64,000 bases of DNA, from NCBI GenBank assembly GCA_963743825.1, contig CAVURC010000020.1:248001-312000 (forward strand). The letters run 5' to 3'. Shown here one piece after another: positions 18,766-27,888 of the stretch. The first letter of the stretch is position 1. Every line of letters begins with the position of its first letter. Made by a program: the position numbers and the translations under genes. Origin of the DNA: Sva-07 sp963743825. GTDB taxonomy: Bacteria; Actinomycetota; Acidimicrobiia; Acidimicrobiales; Ilumatobacteraceae. The notes under the pieces were generated by a model. It worked only from the letters and a program-made list of their open reading frames with translations. It was not told the DNA's origin and did no database searches.

Positions 18766-20550
18766 TCAGTCGTCCAGCTTGAGGGCGTTGATGAAGACGT
18801 CGCCGGGGACTTCGACTCGACCGATCGACTTCATCTTCTTCTTGCCCTCCTTCTGCTTCTCGAGGAGCTTGCGTTTGCGGGTGATGTCGCCCCCGTAACA
18901 CTTGGCGAGCACGTCCTTGCGCTTCGCCTTCACGGTTTCACGGGCGATGACCTTGCCCCCGATGGCGGCCTGGATCGGCACGTCGAACATCTGGCGAGGG
19001 ATCAGCTCCTTGAGCTTCTCACACATGCGCGCACCGTAGTGATAGGCCGAGTCTCGGTGCACGATCGTGCTGAACGCATCGGCCGGCAGCCCGTTGAGGA
19101 GCAGGTCGACCTTCACGAGGTTCGACGGCCGGTAGCCCGACAGTTCGTAGTCGAGGCTGGCATACCCCTTCGTTCGCGACTTCATCTGGTCGAAGAAGTC
19201 GATCACCACCTCTGCGAGCGGCACCTCGTAGACGAGCTCCACCCGTTCGGGCGACAGATAGTCCATCTTCTTCATCTCGCCACGCCGGGTCTGGCACAGA
19301 TCCATCAGCGCGCCGGTGTACTCGGCGGGTGTGATGATCGACACCTTGAAGAAGGGCTCCTCGATGGCGGCGATACGTTGCGCCTCGGGCATGTCGGCAG
19401 GATTGTCGACCAGCTCGATGGTGCCGTCGGTGCGGGTCAGGCGGTACTCGACGCTCGGCGCCGTGGCGATGAGCGCCAATCCGAACTCACGCTCGAGGCG
19501 CTCCTTGACGATTTCCATGTGGAGCAGACCGAGAAAGCCGCACCGGAATCCGAACCCGAGCGCACCGGACGACTCCGGCGCATAGGTGATCGACGCATCG
19601 TTGAGCTTCAGCTTCTCGAGCGACTCGCGCAGGTTCTCGAAGTCGTCGCCGTCGATCGGGAACAGCCCGGAGAACACCATCGGCTTGGGGTCGCGATAGC
19701 CGGGCAGCGCCTCGGTCGATCCGCCGGACGACGTGGTGACCGTTTCACCCGAACGGGCGTCGCCCACGTCCTTGATGCCCGCAATGAGGTAGCCGACCTC
19801 GCCCGGGCCGAGCTCGGCCACCGGAGTGGGCACTGGACGGCGGGTGCCGATCTCGATCGCGTCGTGGTTCGCTCCGGCCTGGATGAAGGTGAGTTTCGAA
19901 CCCGACGTCATCTTGCCCTGCATGATGCGGATGCTCGACACGACGCCGCGGTACTGGTCGAACTGCGAGTCGAAGATCAGGCCCTGCAGCGGAGCGTCGG
20001 GGTCGCCCACCGGCGCAGGGATGCGCTCGATGACCGCATCGAGGAGGTCGGGCACGCCTTCGCCGGTCTTGGCCGACATGCGGATGATCTCGTCGGCGGG
20101 AATGCCGAGGATCTTCTCGATCTCGGCCGCATAGCGATCGGGGTCGGCGGCGGGCAGATCGATCTTGTTGAGCGCCGCGACGATCTCGAGATCGTTCTCC
20201 ATCGCCAGATAGCAGTTGGCCAGCGTCTGGGCCTCGATGCCCTGCGCGGCGTCGACCACCAGGACGACGCCCTCGCAGGCGGCGAGGCTGCGGCTGACCT
20301 CGTAGCCGAAGTCGACGTGGCCCGGCGTGTCGATCAGGTGGAAGACGTGGCCCTTCCAGTCGACGCGGACGTTCTGCGCCTTGATCGTGATCCCACGCTC
20401 GCGTTCGAGGTCCATCGAGTCGAGATACTGCGAGCGCATGTCGCGAGCGTCGACGGCCCCGGTGATCTCCAAGATGCGATCCGACAGCGTGGACTTGCCG
20501 TGGTCGATGTGCGCAATGATCGAGAAATTGCGGATGAGGCCGAGATCCAT
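18766..20550 (-). CDS. lepA: Elongation factor 4 (LepA)
   Basis: A 594-residue ribosome-associated GTPase. G1 is AHIDHGKSTLSD, G2 region ERGITIKAQ, G3 DTPGHVDF, and G4 NKID. The LepA-specific C-terminal domain appears at the end with YHYGARMCEKLKELIPRQMFDVPIQAAIGGKVIARE and AKCYGGDITRKRKLLEKQKEGKKKMK. ATG 20550 (MDLGLIRNFSIIAHIDHGKS) is chosen; an open frame extends upstream to 20883 but is not conserved. It diverges from rpsT, a standard arrangement in actinobacteria. Confidence 0.97.
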   Translation of the reverse strand: MDLGLIRNFSIIAHIDHGKSTLSDRILEITGAVDARDMRSQYLDSMDLERERGITIKAQNVRVDWKGHVFHLIDTPGHVDFGYEVSRSLAACEGVVLVVDAAQGIEAQTLANCYLAMENDLEIVAALNKIDLPAADPDRYAAEIEKILGIPADEIIRMSAKTGEGVPDLLDAVIERIPAPVGDPDAPLQGLIFDSQFDQYRGVVSSIRIMQGKMTSGSKLTFIQAGANHDAIEIGTRRPVPTPVAELGPGEVGYLIAGIKDVGDARSGETVTTSSGGSTEALPGYRDPKPMVFSGLFPIDGDDFENLRESLEKLKLNDASITYAPESSGALGFGFRCGFLGLLHMEIVKERLEREFGLALIATAPSVEYRLTRTDGTIELVDNPADMPEAQRIAAIEEPFFKVSIITPAEYTGALMDLCQTRRGEMKKMDYLSPERVELVYEVPLAEVVIDFFDQMKSRTKGYASLDYELSGYRPSNLVKVDLLLNGLPADAFSTIVHRDSAYHYGARMCEKLKELIPRQMFDVPIQAAIGGKVIARETVKAKRKDVLAKCYGGDITRKRKLLEKQKEGKKKMKSIGRVEVPGDVFINALKLDD

Positions 20551-20688
20551 GACCGAGCCAACGCTACCTGCGACGTTGGCGCTCGTGTCGACACGTTGCC
20601 GCTCATGGAAGGCCGCCGATAGAGTCGCAGGGCTGTTCAGTGGGGCACCGGGCCCCCGAACATCACGATCGACGGAAAGCACGAGGCC

Positions 20689-20943
20689 ATGGCCAACATC
20701 AAGAGCCAGAAGAAGCGGATTCTCACCAACGAGAAGCGCCACGAGCGCAACAAGTCTGTCAAGGCCGAGGTGAAGACGCGCACCAAGCGTGCCAACGACA
20801 CCATCGGCACCGACGACAACGCCGACGCGGTCCGCCTCGCCGTGAAGCGCATCGACAGCGCCGCCTCGAAGGGCATCATCCACAAGAACGCAGCGGCCCG
20901 CAAGAAGAGCCGCCTCATGAAGAAGGTCAACGCCGCCGGCTGA
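20689..20943 (+). CDS. rpsT: 30S ribosomal protein S20
   Basis: The 84-residue basic protein matches S20 from MANIKSQKKRILTNEKRHERN to the Lys-rich KKSRLMKKVNAAG end. S20 binds 16S rRNA early in 30S assembly. It is monocistronic: divergent from lepA and followed by a strong intrinsic terminator. Confidence 0.97.
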   Translation: MANIKSQKKRILTNEKRHERNKSVKAEVKTRTKRANDTIGTDDNADAVRLAVKRIDSAASKGIIHKNAAARKKSRLMKKVNAAG

Positions 20944-20963
20944 CGTCGTCTCGTTCCGAAATG

Positions 20964-21005
20964 TGCGCTGATTTGGTCGCTGAGCGACCGAATCAGCGCA
21001 TTTTT
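20964..21005 (+). terminator. Rho-independent terminator of rpsT
   Basis: An almost perfect 18-bp stem (TGCGCTGATTTGGTCGCT against AGCGACCGAATCAGCGCA, one wobble) with a minimal loop is followed by TTTTT. It lies 20 bp after rpsT and 30 bp before the holA stop from the other side, so it may also serve holA weakly. Confidence 0.9.
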
Positions 21006-21034
21006 CGGTTTTCGGGACCGGTTTTCTGGGGTGT

Positions 21035-21988
21035 TCAGCGGCGGAGTTTGGAGAGGCGGGCGACGAGGACCTCCATCACCAGCTCGGGTTCCAGGTCCTT
21101 GGCGCCGCGCAGGTCGAGATCGGCCTGGGCGAGGAGTTCGATCGCCCGTTTGGTCGAGGCGGAGCCGAGTCGGTTGTAGGTCTGCAGCGCCTTCTGCGCG
21201 GGATACCCCTTCAAGCCGGTCGCTGACGCAGCATCGGCCTCCGATCGTGCATCGGCGCCGTCGAGCTTCGCGAGCTCGACGTAGTGCTTGTGGAGGATCG
21301 ACATCACGACCAACGGATGACGGCCACCGGCGTGCATCATGCGGCCGAGCAGCGTGAGCGCCTTGGTGGTGTTGCCGGTGTCGATGGCGTCCGTGAAGTC
21401 CCACGGCGGCACGCCACCGGCCTCACCCAGGAAGGGCTCGACGTCGGCGAACGTGAGGACGTGATCGGATCCGTACGTGCTGGTGAGCGTCGCCAGGATC
21501 CCGTCGAGTCGTCCGGCGTCCTCGCCGAGCCACTGGCCGAGCTGGGCCGCAGCGTCGGGCTTGATCCGCAAGCCGGCGGATGCGATGTGCTCGGAGATCC
21601 ACTCCTGACGATCCTTGGGACGCGAGGGAGGCGATGTGTTCACCACCGTGCCGACGGCCTTCACTGCATCGCCGAGCTTCTTCGGCACGGCACCGCCGTT
21701 GACCACGAGGACGAGGTCGGATGACTCGAGCGGATCGGCAAGGTATGCGAGCAGCGGGGCGAGGTCGGAGGAGAAGCGGCCGACGTCACGAGCAACGACC
21801 ACTCGCTTGTCGGTGAGGAACGACGGCGTCTGCGCGGCGTCGACCACGAGGCGCAGCTCGTACTCGTCGCCGTCGAACTCGTCGACCATCATCGCCCGAT
21901 CGCCCGCGCCGACCAGCTCGTCGACGAGTTCGTGCACCGCCGATCGCAGAATCGACTCGTCGTTGCCGCTGAGGAGATGGGTCGCCAT
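21035..21988 (-). CDS. holA: DNA polymerase III subunit delta
   Basis: A 317-residue clamp-loader subunit. It starts MATHLLSGNDESILRSAVHELV, with the family's N-terminal nucleotide-fold region (VVVARDVGRFSSD, SDLVLVVNGGAVPKKL) and a helical C-terminal collar region (LGRMMHAGGRHPLVVMSILHKHYVELAKL; ALQTYNRLGSASTKRAIELLAQADLDLRGA). The order comEA-comEC-holA-rpsT-lepA is standard in actinobacteria and supports the call. It starts 28 bp after the corrected comEC stop. Confidence 0.92.
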   Translation of the reverse strand: MATHLLSGNDESILRSAVHELVDELVGAGDRAMMVDEFDGDEYELRLVVDAAQTPSFLTDKRVVVARDVGRFSSDLAPLLAYLADPLESSDLVLVVNGGAVPKKLGDAVKAVGTVVNTSPPSRPKDRQEWISEHIASAGLRIKPDAAAQLGQWLGEDAGRLDGILATLTSTYGSDHVLTFADVEPFLGEAGGVPPWDFTDAIDTGNTTKALTLLGRMMHAGGRHPLVVMSILHKHYVELAKLDGADARSEADAASATGLKGYPAQKALQTYNRLGSASTKRAIELLAQADLDLRGAKDLEPELVMEVLVARLSKLRR

Positions 21989-22015
21989 GGAGACCTCGAT
22001 TCTTATCGCGTCCGG

Positions 22016-23351
22016 TCACCGACCATGGAACCTGGCCCGGAGCACCGCCACGAACACAGCGAGCACGACCGCCACCCAACCGATCCACGACCACGGTGGA
22101 TCCGGTTCGAGGCGGGCGCCGAGCATCGCGACCGTGTCGACCCACTTGGTTCCGACGCGCGCGGGGAACATCACCACCGGGCCGAGCAATCGGCGCCACG
22201 CCGACGAGGAGCCCGGCCGGGAGCCCGTACAGCATCACGATGCCGGCCACCGGAACCGCCAGGAGGTTGGCAATCACGCTCAGCAACGGGAGACGGCCGA
22301 ACACCAGCAGGCTCGGCACGACCACACCCACCTGGGCGCCGAGGGTGATCCCGAGCGGGAGGGCGATCGGACCGAGCGGCCCGAAGCGCTCGGCGAGCCA
22401 CGGGCCCACCGTGCACACGCCGGCGGTGGCACCGACCGACAACCAGAACCCGACCGACCACAACAGCAACGGGTCGACGAGGAGCAGCCCGGTGACGGCG
22501 AGCGCCAGGATCCGCACCGGAGATCGCTCCCGCCCCGTCATGAACGCCGTCGCCGACAAGCCCGCCATCACCCCCGCCCGCAGGATCGACGGCTCGAAGC
22601 GGGTGATCACCACGAACCATGCAATCACCAACACCGTCGTCGCCCATCGCAGCGACGGCCTCAGCCGCACCAGCAGCGGCCCACAGGCAGCCAGGACGAA
22701 CGCGACATTTTGTCCGGAAACAGCCGTCAAATGCGACAACCCGCTCGCCCGGAATCGTGCGGTCATGTCGGGTGGCTGCTCGCGGTCGTCGCCGATCACC
22801 AGCCCGCGATAGAGAGCACCGTGCGGTTCGGGGATGAACTCGGCGGCGCGCTCGATCGCCGCACGGACACGATTGGAGGCTCTGGCCACCGGTCCACCTG
22901 GCGCCACATCGCTCGCCCAGTCGAGATCGAACCGACCCACGACGTGCTGCCAGGCGACGCGATGCGCCCGCTGCGCGTCGAGGTGGACGCGCTCGCCGTG
23001 TACCTGGATCCACTGCCCGCCCCGCCACTGCATCACTCGTTGCTGCTGAGCGCGACCGCGCGACCACATCTCGAAACGTTCACCCTCGAGCTCGATGATC
23101 ACGCGGGTGCTCGACGGAGAGGGCTGGGGATCGCCGATCAACTGCCCCCACCCCGTGAACGGGCCCAACTGGTCGGGCGCCAGTTCCGCCCAACTCTGCT
23201 GTGAATGCACCCCGGCACCGATCGCCACGACGATCGCCACCGCGAACCAACGCCATCGGGCCGGACGCGTCGCCTCGAACGATGCGCCGACCAGCGCGAC
23301 ACCGCCGACAGCCGCCAGTGGCGACCGTGTCCACACCGCGACCGCCGTCAC
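22016..23351 (-). CDS. comEC: ComEC/Rec2-type membrane channel protein lacking the MBL domain (frameshifted)
   Basis: A membrane protein of about 445 residues related to the DNA-uptake channel ComEC. The N-terminal DUF4131/OB-like part contains GERFEMWSRGRAQQQ and GRFDLDWASD. The Competence domain has GALYRGLVIGDDREQPPDMTARFRASGLSHLTAVSGQNV and many helices. The frame shifts near 22178; joined, the end reads VVMFPARVGTKWVDTVAMLGARLEPDPPWSW followed by a last helix and a stop at 22016. The C-terminal metallo-beta-lactamase domain of full-length ComEC is absent, and holA follows at once. The GTG start at 23351 may be too late because hydrophobic sequence continues upstream. Confidence 0.8.
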
Positions 23352-23462
23352 GAGCGCAAGACCGATGATCGCGGTGTCGCCGACGCCGACACCGACGCCG
23401 GGCGATCACCGTCCGCGGGGTGCATCGTTGCGCCGGCAGAATCGTCGTAGCCTGGAGCACTC

Positions 23463-23939
23463 GTGACCTCGTTCACCCCCGTTCCGCCCGGTGCCCGGCC
23501 ACCCTCGTACCACTCGTTGACGCCCGCGCCGCTCACCGAAGGGCCCCGCTGGTACCGCTCGCGGATTCGCACATGGGGTCCACTGGTCGGCCTCGTCGTT
23601 CCCAGCATCGTCGGGGCGATCGCCTACGCAGCACTCCGGTGGTCGGATGCGGCGTGGAGCGGTGCCGTCGGTCTGATCGGTGGCGTGTGTGCGGCCCCGT
23701 GCCTGCTGCTCGTCGGCGCACCGTTCGGTGAACAGGACCTCTACAAGTTGGCCATCGCCGCGTCAGGCCTGCTCTGGCTCCTCGTGGGATTCCTGGCCTC
23801 GCGGCGAGCCACTCGCAATCCGATGGCGACGTGGAGCGACTACTGGCACCATTTCGCGTGGATGTGTGGCGGGATCTGGGTCGGCTGCTGCGTGGCACTC
23901 GGCATCGCCGCGCTCGTGATCTCCGACTCGTTGTTCTGA
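23463..23939 (+). CDS. Hypothetical four-helix membrane protein
   Basis: A 158-residue protein not recognised as any family. It has a Pro-rich cytoplasmic start followed by about four hydrophobic segments (GPLVGLVVPSIVGAIAYAAL, GAVGLIGGVCAAPCLLLVGA, LAIAASGLLWLLVGFLA and WMCGGIWVGCCVALGIAALV). A Trp/His-rich loop (TWSDYWHHFAW) lies between helices 3 and 4. It sits on the plus strand between comEA and comEC, which are both on the minus strand. No catalytic motif is visible. Confidence 0.65.
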   Translation: MTSFTPVPPGARPPSYHSLTPAPLTEGPRWYRSRIRTWGPLVGLVVPSIVGAIAYAALRWSDAAWSGAVGLIGGVCAAPCLLLVGAPFGEQDLYKLAIAASGLLWLLVGFLASRRATRNPMATWSDYWHHFAWMCGGIWVGCCVALGIAALVISDSLF

Positions 23940-23945
23940 TCCCAT

Positions 23946-24629
23946 TCACGTCGTCACCAGATCGCGCAGCGCGTCGATCTTGGCCGGCCCGATGCCGGGC
24001 ACGCGATCGAGGTCGTCGACGTCGACGAACGGCCCATTGCGTTCCCGTTCGGCCACGATGGCGGTCGCCGTCGCCGGGCCCACACCAGGAAGTGCGTCGA
24101 GTTCGTCAGGAGTTGCGCGGTTGACGTCGACCGGGCCCACCGGCGACCGACGTCGAGCCCCGGACCCGCGCCGACAACCACGTCCGGCCGGCACGTCCTC
24201 ACCGACGACGGGAACGTAGATGCGGGTGGCGTCGGCGACCACCGCAGCCAGGTTCACGGCGTTCCAGTCGGCCGACTCGGTCGGGCCGCCCGCCGCGACG
24301 ATCGCGTCACGGACCCGGGCGCCCGGCCTCAGTTCGTAGACGCCAGGATTGATCACGGCGCCGGCGACGTGGATCAGCACCGTCGACGGCGCCGTCGTGG
24401 TGGGATCCGACGGCGCAGGCAGTGGTTCGGCAACCGTGGTGCTCGTTGCCATGGGCAGCGACGCTTCCGTCGGCGGTGGCGGACTGCTGACCAACCAGAG
24501 TGCGCCCACGCACACGACCACCGTGGCGAGCGACGCCACGAGCAGACGGCCGACACCGAACCATTCGATCCACGCCCGGGCCCGCTCAGCGTACGAACTC
24601 GGCGACGCGGGTCTCGACAGGGGTTCCAC
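23946..24629 (-). CDS. comEA: ComEA-like DNA-binding protein (SLBB + helix-hairpin-helix)
   Basis: A 227-residue membrane-anchored protein starting at GTG 24629. Residues 28-50 form one transmembrane helix, followed by a Thr/Pro-rich linker, a SLBB domain (VLIHVAGAVINPGVYELRPGARVRDAIVAAGG in pieces) and two helix-hairpin-helix repeats at the end (VDVNRATPDELDALPGVGPATATAIVAERE; VDDLDRVPGIGPAKIDALRDLV). ComEA binds incoming double-stranded DNA at the outer membrane face in competence systems. The gene order with comEC supports this, although competence is not demonstrated in this lineage. Confidence 0.92.
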   Translation of the reverse strand: MEPLSRPASPSSYAERARAWIEWFGVGRLLVASLATVVVCVGALWLVSSPPPPTEASLPMATSTTVAEPLPAPSDPTTTAPSTVLIHVAGAVINPGVYELRPGARVRDAIVAAGGPTESADWNAVNLAAVVADATRIYVPVVGEDVPAGRGCRRGSGARRRSPVGPVDVNRATPDELDALPGVGPATATAIVAERERNGPFVDVDDLDRVPGIGPAKIDALRDLVTT

Positions 24630-24633
24630 GATC

Positions 24634-24770
24634 GACCTCCTCGACCGGAAGGTGCGCAGTGCGCAGCGTCATCAGGAGGAAGTCGGTGGTGGGAACCTAT
24701 CGCTGTCGCTCACCAATGAGACGCGGGGTGGTACCGCGAACCTATCGGCTCGAGGCGGCACCTCAACCGG
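24634..24770 (+). promoter_or_regulatory. T-box riboswitch leader, isoleucine type, no synthetase gene behind it
   Basis: The stretch 24725-24738 matches the T-box antiterminator consensus AGGGUGGNACCGCG in 13 of 14 positions (GGGGTGGTACCGCG). Upstream is a short Stem I: CCTCCT (24636-24641) pairs with AGGAGG (24674-24679), enclosing a GCGC-AGT-GCGC hairpin. The triplet ATC at 24671-24673, followed by A, occupies the specifier position, which suggests tRNA-Ile. A second hairpin forms between GGTGGG (24688-24693) and CTCACC (24709-24714). Actinobacterial ileS leaders have this ultrashort form and act on translation. No aminoacyl-tRNA synthetase follows on the plus strand. Confidence 0.75.
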
Positions 24771-25115
24771 AGACGCTGGGGCCCTTGACAGACCGATACC
24801 ACGTCAGATCTGTGGATCCGCGTTCAGACCCTGCGGTTCGGAGTCCGCTACCGACCCGAGCTCATTGCGGGCGCCGGCCACGGTGCTGCTCGATGCATCC
24901 GTAACTAAACGATCCGTAACCCAGACGCACGACATATGCCAGGGATCGTCGCGACCTCAAGCACCGGAGGCGCAGTCGAGGTGGCACCCGAAATGGCCGT
25001 GACTGCAACCGGGCGGCGTCAACAGAGCCGCAACTGCTCCATGATGGTCGGGGAGCATCACGAGACAGATCGGGCCGGGATGGTCGGGGGCGTGTCACCG
25101 AACAGGATCTGGGTG
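24771..25115. other. Intergenic region, no gene recognised
   Basis: About 345 bp follow the T-box and precede the stop of the next minus-strand gene. Translations on both strands were examined for the start of an ileS or leuS and for any conserved motif, and none was found. This may be the left edge of the glycan region. Confidence 0.6.
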
Positions 25116-26021
25116 TCAGGAATCCGGTGGAGGTTCCGCCATTGCGATGGCGACGAAGTTGACCCAACGAGCATCAATAGTTCCGGGTCCACTGCCGATG
25201 AGTCCAGCATAGGTTCCATCCGGGGAAGCTGAGGCAGCGATTGACGCGACCTCCGTGCCGTTGATGAAGAAGTCCATGGAATTCTCATCCGAGCGAACCG
25301 CGATGGTTGTATTGTCCTCAACTCGCGCGAGCCCGAGGTTTCGGACGACGACTGATTCTCCTTGCGAAACCTGTGAGATTACCCACGTTCCGCTCGCAGG
25401 CGCCGCCGTCATGGACCAGTAGTTGTACTGGTTCGCATATCGGAACACCAGCCCTGCGGCTCGCTCGACGGATGGCATGGTCACTTGTACGACGCTGTGA
25501 ATTGCTCTGGAATCCGCAACCGCGATACTTGGCCCGTCCGAATTGGGTTGGCTAACAAGTGCGCTTTGCGACTCGATGTTCCACGCACCGGCCACCTCGA
25601 CCCATTCCCGGCCCGATTGGGTGATTCCCAGTTCATCGGAATCCGAACGGGAGAAAGAGTCGAACGATCCGAGCGTCGGAAATACGGGCGAATCCGTCGA
25701 TGAGAGGGCGTTCGGGACACTCGAGGCGGCGTCTGGGGAAGTGTCGGCGACCCCGAGGTCGTCGTCAACATCGTCGGCACCATTCCTCTCCGCACCAAGC
25801 ACAAGCCAAGCTGCCACACCGGCCACAACGAGGGCAGCCACGAGAACCACCGATGCGATCATCTTGCGTCTGAATCGACGACGTTTCGAACCGACATCCT
25901 TGGATGGCGGCTCAAGTTGTGGACCGTCGGCGTCTGGGGTGGCCGTTCTCTCGGGCTCCGGAAACCACCCCTCGATCGGCTGGTTGTCGAAGTCGTTTTC
26001 GCCAGGGTGATCGGTGGTCAT
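25116..26021 (-). CDS. Membrane-anchored protein with extracytoplasmic beta-sandwich domain
   Basis: A 301-residue protein: an acidic/Pro-rich cytoplasmic tail of about 50 residues, a basic stop (KRRRFRRK), one transmembrane helix (MIASVVLVAALVVAGVAAWLVL), an acidic/Ser-rich linker, then about 180 residues with the alternating pattern of a concanavalin-like (laminin-G or DUF1080) domain. That domain includes GLVFRYANQYNYWSMTAAP, NTTIAVRSDENSMDFFINGTEV and GTYAGLIGSGPGTIDARWVNF. Such domains often bind glycans, which fits the cluster. Start ATG 26021 follows the methyltransferase stop by 18 bp. No catalytic residues are evident. Confidence 0.65.
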   Translation of the reverse strand: MTTDHPGENDFDNQPIEGWFPEPERTATPDADGPQLEPPSKDVGSKRRRFRRKMIASVVLVAALVVAGVAAWLVLGAERNGADDVDDDLGVADTSPDAASSVPNALSSTDSPVFPTLGSFDSFSRSDSDELGITQSGREWVEVAGAWNIESQSALVSQPNSDGPSIAVADSRAIHSVVQVTMPSVERAAGLVFRYANQYNYWSMTAAPASGTWVISQVSQGESVVVRNLGLARVEDNTTIAVRSDENSMDFFINGTEVASIAASASPDGTYAGLIGSGPGTIDARWVNFVAIAMAEPPPDS

Positions 26022-26039
26022 CACATACCCGTTTCTCGG

Positions 26040-26787
26040 TCATGCCCAGGTCGGCGACGAAGCTTCCGTCCTCCGAATGAGGAGAACACAGTTCCACACA
26101 GCGAACTCCCGAAGGTGCCGCAACCGCATCATCCATCGCTGCGACGGATAATAGCGAGGTGACACGTCTACCAGCTCGAGTTGGTGGTGTGTCTCGACAA
26201 GCTCGATCATCGTAGCGACCGTGGTCGGCCAGACGCCGTCGTACGGCAGGTTCTGCGCCGCGTGGCTCGCCAATGAGCCTCTTGTAGACTCGCTTCCCGC
26301 GGTCGGCGCCGAGATAGTGGAATGGCGCGATTGCGTGCCCTCCGAAGGGCGTCCACCATGGAGTCCAACTGACCCACGCCCACCCGCCAGGACGAAGGAT
26401 CCGCGCGATCTCATCGAACACGAGGTCGGGAGTCGGCGTGTGCTCGAGGATATTCGAGCAGATGACACCGTCAATCGATGCGGACCGCACCGACAGTTCC
26501 GTTGCATCACCGCAAAACGCGCCCGGTGGACGCCCCTGAACAAGATCAGCAAATCGGAGGTCCGCCGAGACGACCTTGTATCCCCTTCGGCGCAGCTCGA
26601 TGGCGAGGTGGCCCACTCCGCACCCGAGATCAAGAATCAGGCGATCCTCGAGCGGGACCGGCAGCCTGTCAATCGCCCGGTGCGCCAATCCGGCAAGGAA
26701 GGGTTCAGGATCACTCCGGACTCTGAAGAATCCGCCGAGGAGCGCGACCGCATCCGTGCGGGGCTGAAGTGCACGCTGCGGGGTCAT
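26040..26787 (-). CDS. Class I SAM-dependent methyltransferase (frameshifted)
   Basis: A methyltransferase of about 248 residues. Motif I is ILDLGCGVGHLAIELRRRG, then VVSADLRFADL, DGVICSNILEHTPTPD and IARILRPGGWAWVSWTPWWTPFGGH, the pattern of small-molecule or glycan O-methyltransferases (Methyltransf_11 type). The frame changes near 26260, after which LASHAAQNLPYDGVWPTTVATMIELVE continues the protein to the stop at 26040. The ATG at 26787 overlaps the sulfotransferase stop (ATGA), so the two are likely co-translated and act on the same product. Confidence 0.75.
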
Positions 26788-27828
26788 GCGCCGCCGGGTA
26801 AACGGCAGGCGGCAGGTCTACCGCGAGGCGAGCTGGGCCTCGGCGAGGCCTCGAGCCGGTACCCGTAACGTGCCATGAGTGGACCCGTGAGCAACGTGAT
26901 TGCCGCCCGATTCGGCTTACTCAATCTCTTCTTCCACGCATCGTCGGATTCGAGCACTGTCCTGCCCTGTCCGAATCGGTTCGGGTTACCCCACGCGCTG
27001 TGGAGATTGGCCCGTCCGAACGAGTTGTTCGTATCGAGCACCGATCCCACGTCGAACTCGACACCAACAAAGTCGCCAATCGACTCGACTGCTTCGGCGG
27101 GCCGTGCGACGAAATCCTCGTACCGCATGAAAGCGTAACGTTCGTTGGACGCCCAGAGCATCTCACTGGCGAGGTTCGACACGTTGTAGTACGCAGCCGT
27201 CTGGATTGCCGATCGACGCTCCGCATGGTGATAACCGGACAGCCGTTGCGGTCCCCGGCGAGCGAGGTCGGAGTCTTCGCCGAAGCCGAGTTCGGGACGG
27301 GCACGCAACCAGGAACTTGCCACTGCCCGCGGATCGCGAACGAGATGCAGGAAATAGACGTCGAGGTCAGTCGCTTCGCGGCAGAATGTAGGAGTAGTGA
27401 GGTTCCTTGGAAGAGTCGACAATCAGACGCGTGCCCGTCGATTCGGCGATCGACTCGTACAAGCGTGCGATGACTGTCGGATAGTCCTCGAGTCGGGCCA
27501 GCCCTCTTCTACGCAACGCTGGCACCACCATGAGCGGAAGATGGGCCGACCAGAATCGACTTCTCAGCTCGACCATTCGATCAACGTCGACAGTGTCCGC
27601 TGCGAACGTTCGTCGGAGGACTTCGGACCAGACAGGACAGCTCACCACCGCGACACCACAACTGCAGCGACCGCCCTCCCGCACGCCATAGCGCCAGAGG
27701 AACGTCAGCTCGCCACCCGAGAACACGCCCGGAAACGCACCCAGCAAGGAGTCGAGCACGGTACTTCCTGTTCGAGTCGACCCGCCGATGTAGAGGATCC
27801 GGACGCGGTCCATGCCGGAGTCCGTCAC
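26784..27828 (-). CDS. Sulfotransferase family protein (frameshifted)
   Basis: A PAPS-dependent sulfotransferase of about 347 residues. The 5'-phosphosulfate loop is GGSTRTGSTVLDSLLGAFPGV in pieces, and the 3'-phosphate-binding motif is HLVRDPRAVASSWLRAR. A second domain includes NLASEMLWASNERYAFMRYEDFVARPAEAV. The frame changes near 27400, joining LIVDSSKEPHYSYIL to TDLDVYFLHLVRD, consistent with one lost or gained base. It overlaps the methyltransferase by ATGA and lies in the glycan region, so the likely acceptor is a surface polysaccharide. ATG 27813 (MDRVRIL) is an alternative start. Confidence 0.78.
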
Positions 27829-27888
27829 ACAGCTCGCCGTGCGCTCAACAAGTGGGCGACTCCGCGACCGGTGGATCCGAGGTAACGA

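Noticed and set aside
24634..24770. T-box as a regulator of comEA
   Set aside because: The consensus reads on the plus strand while comEA is on the minus strand and starts before it, so the RNA would not include comEA.
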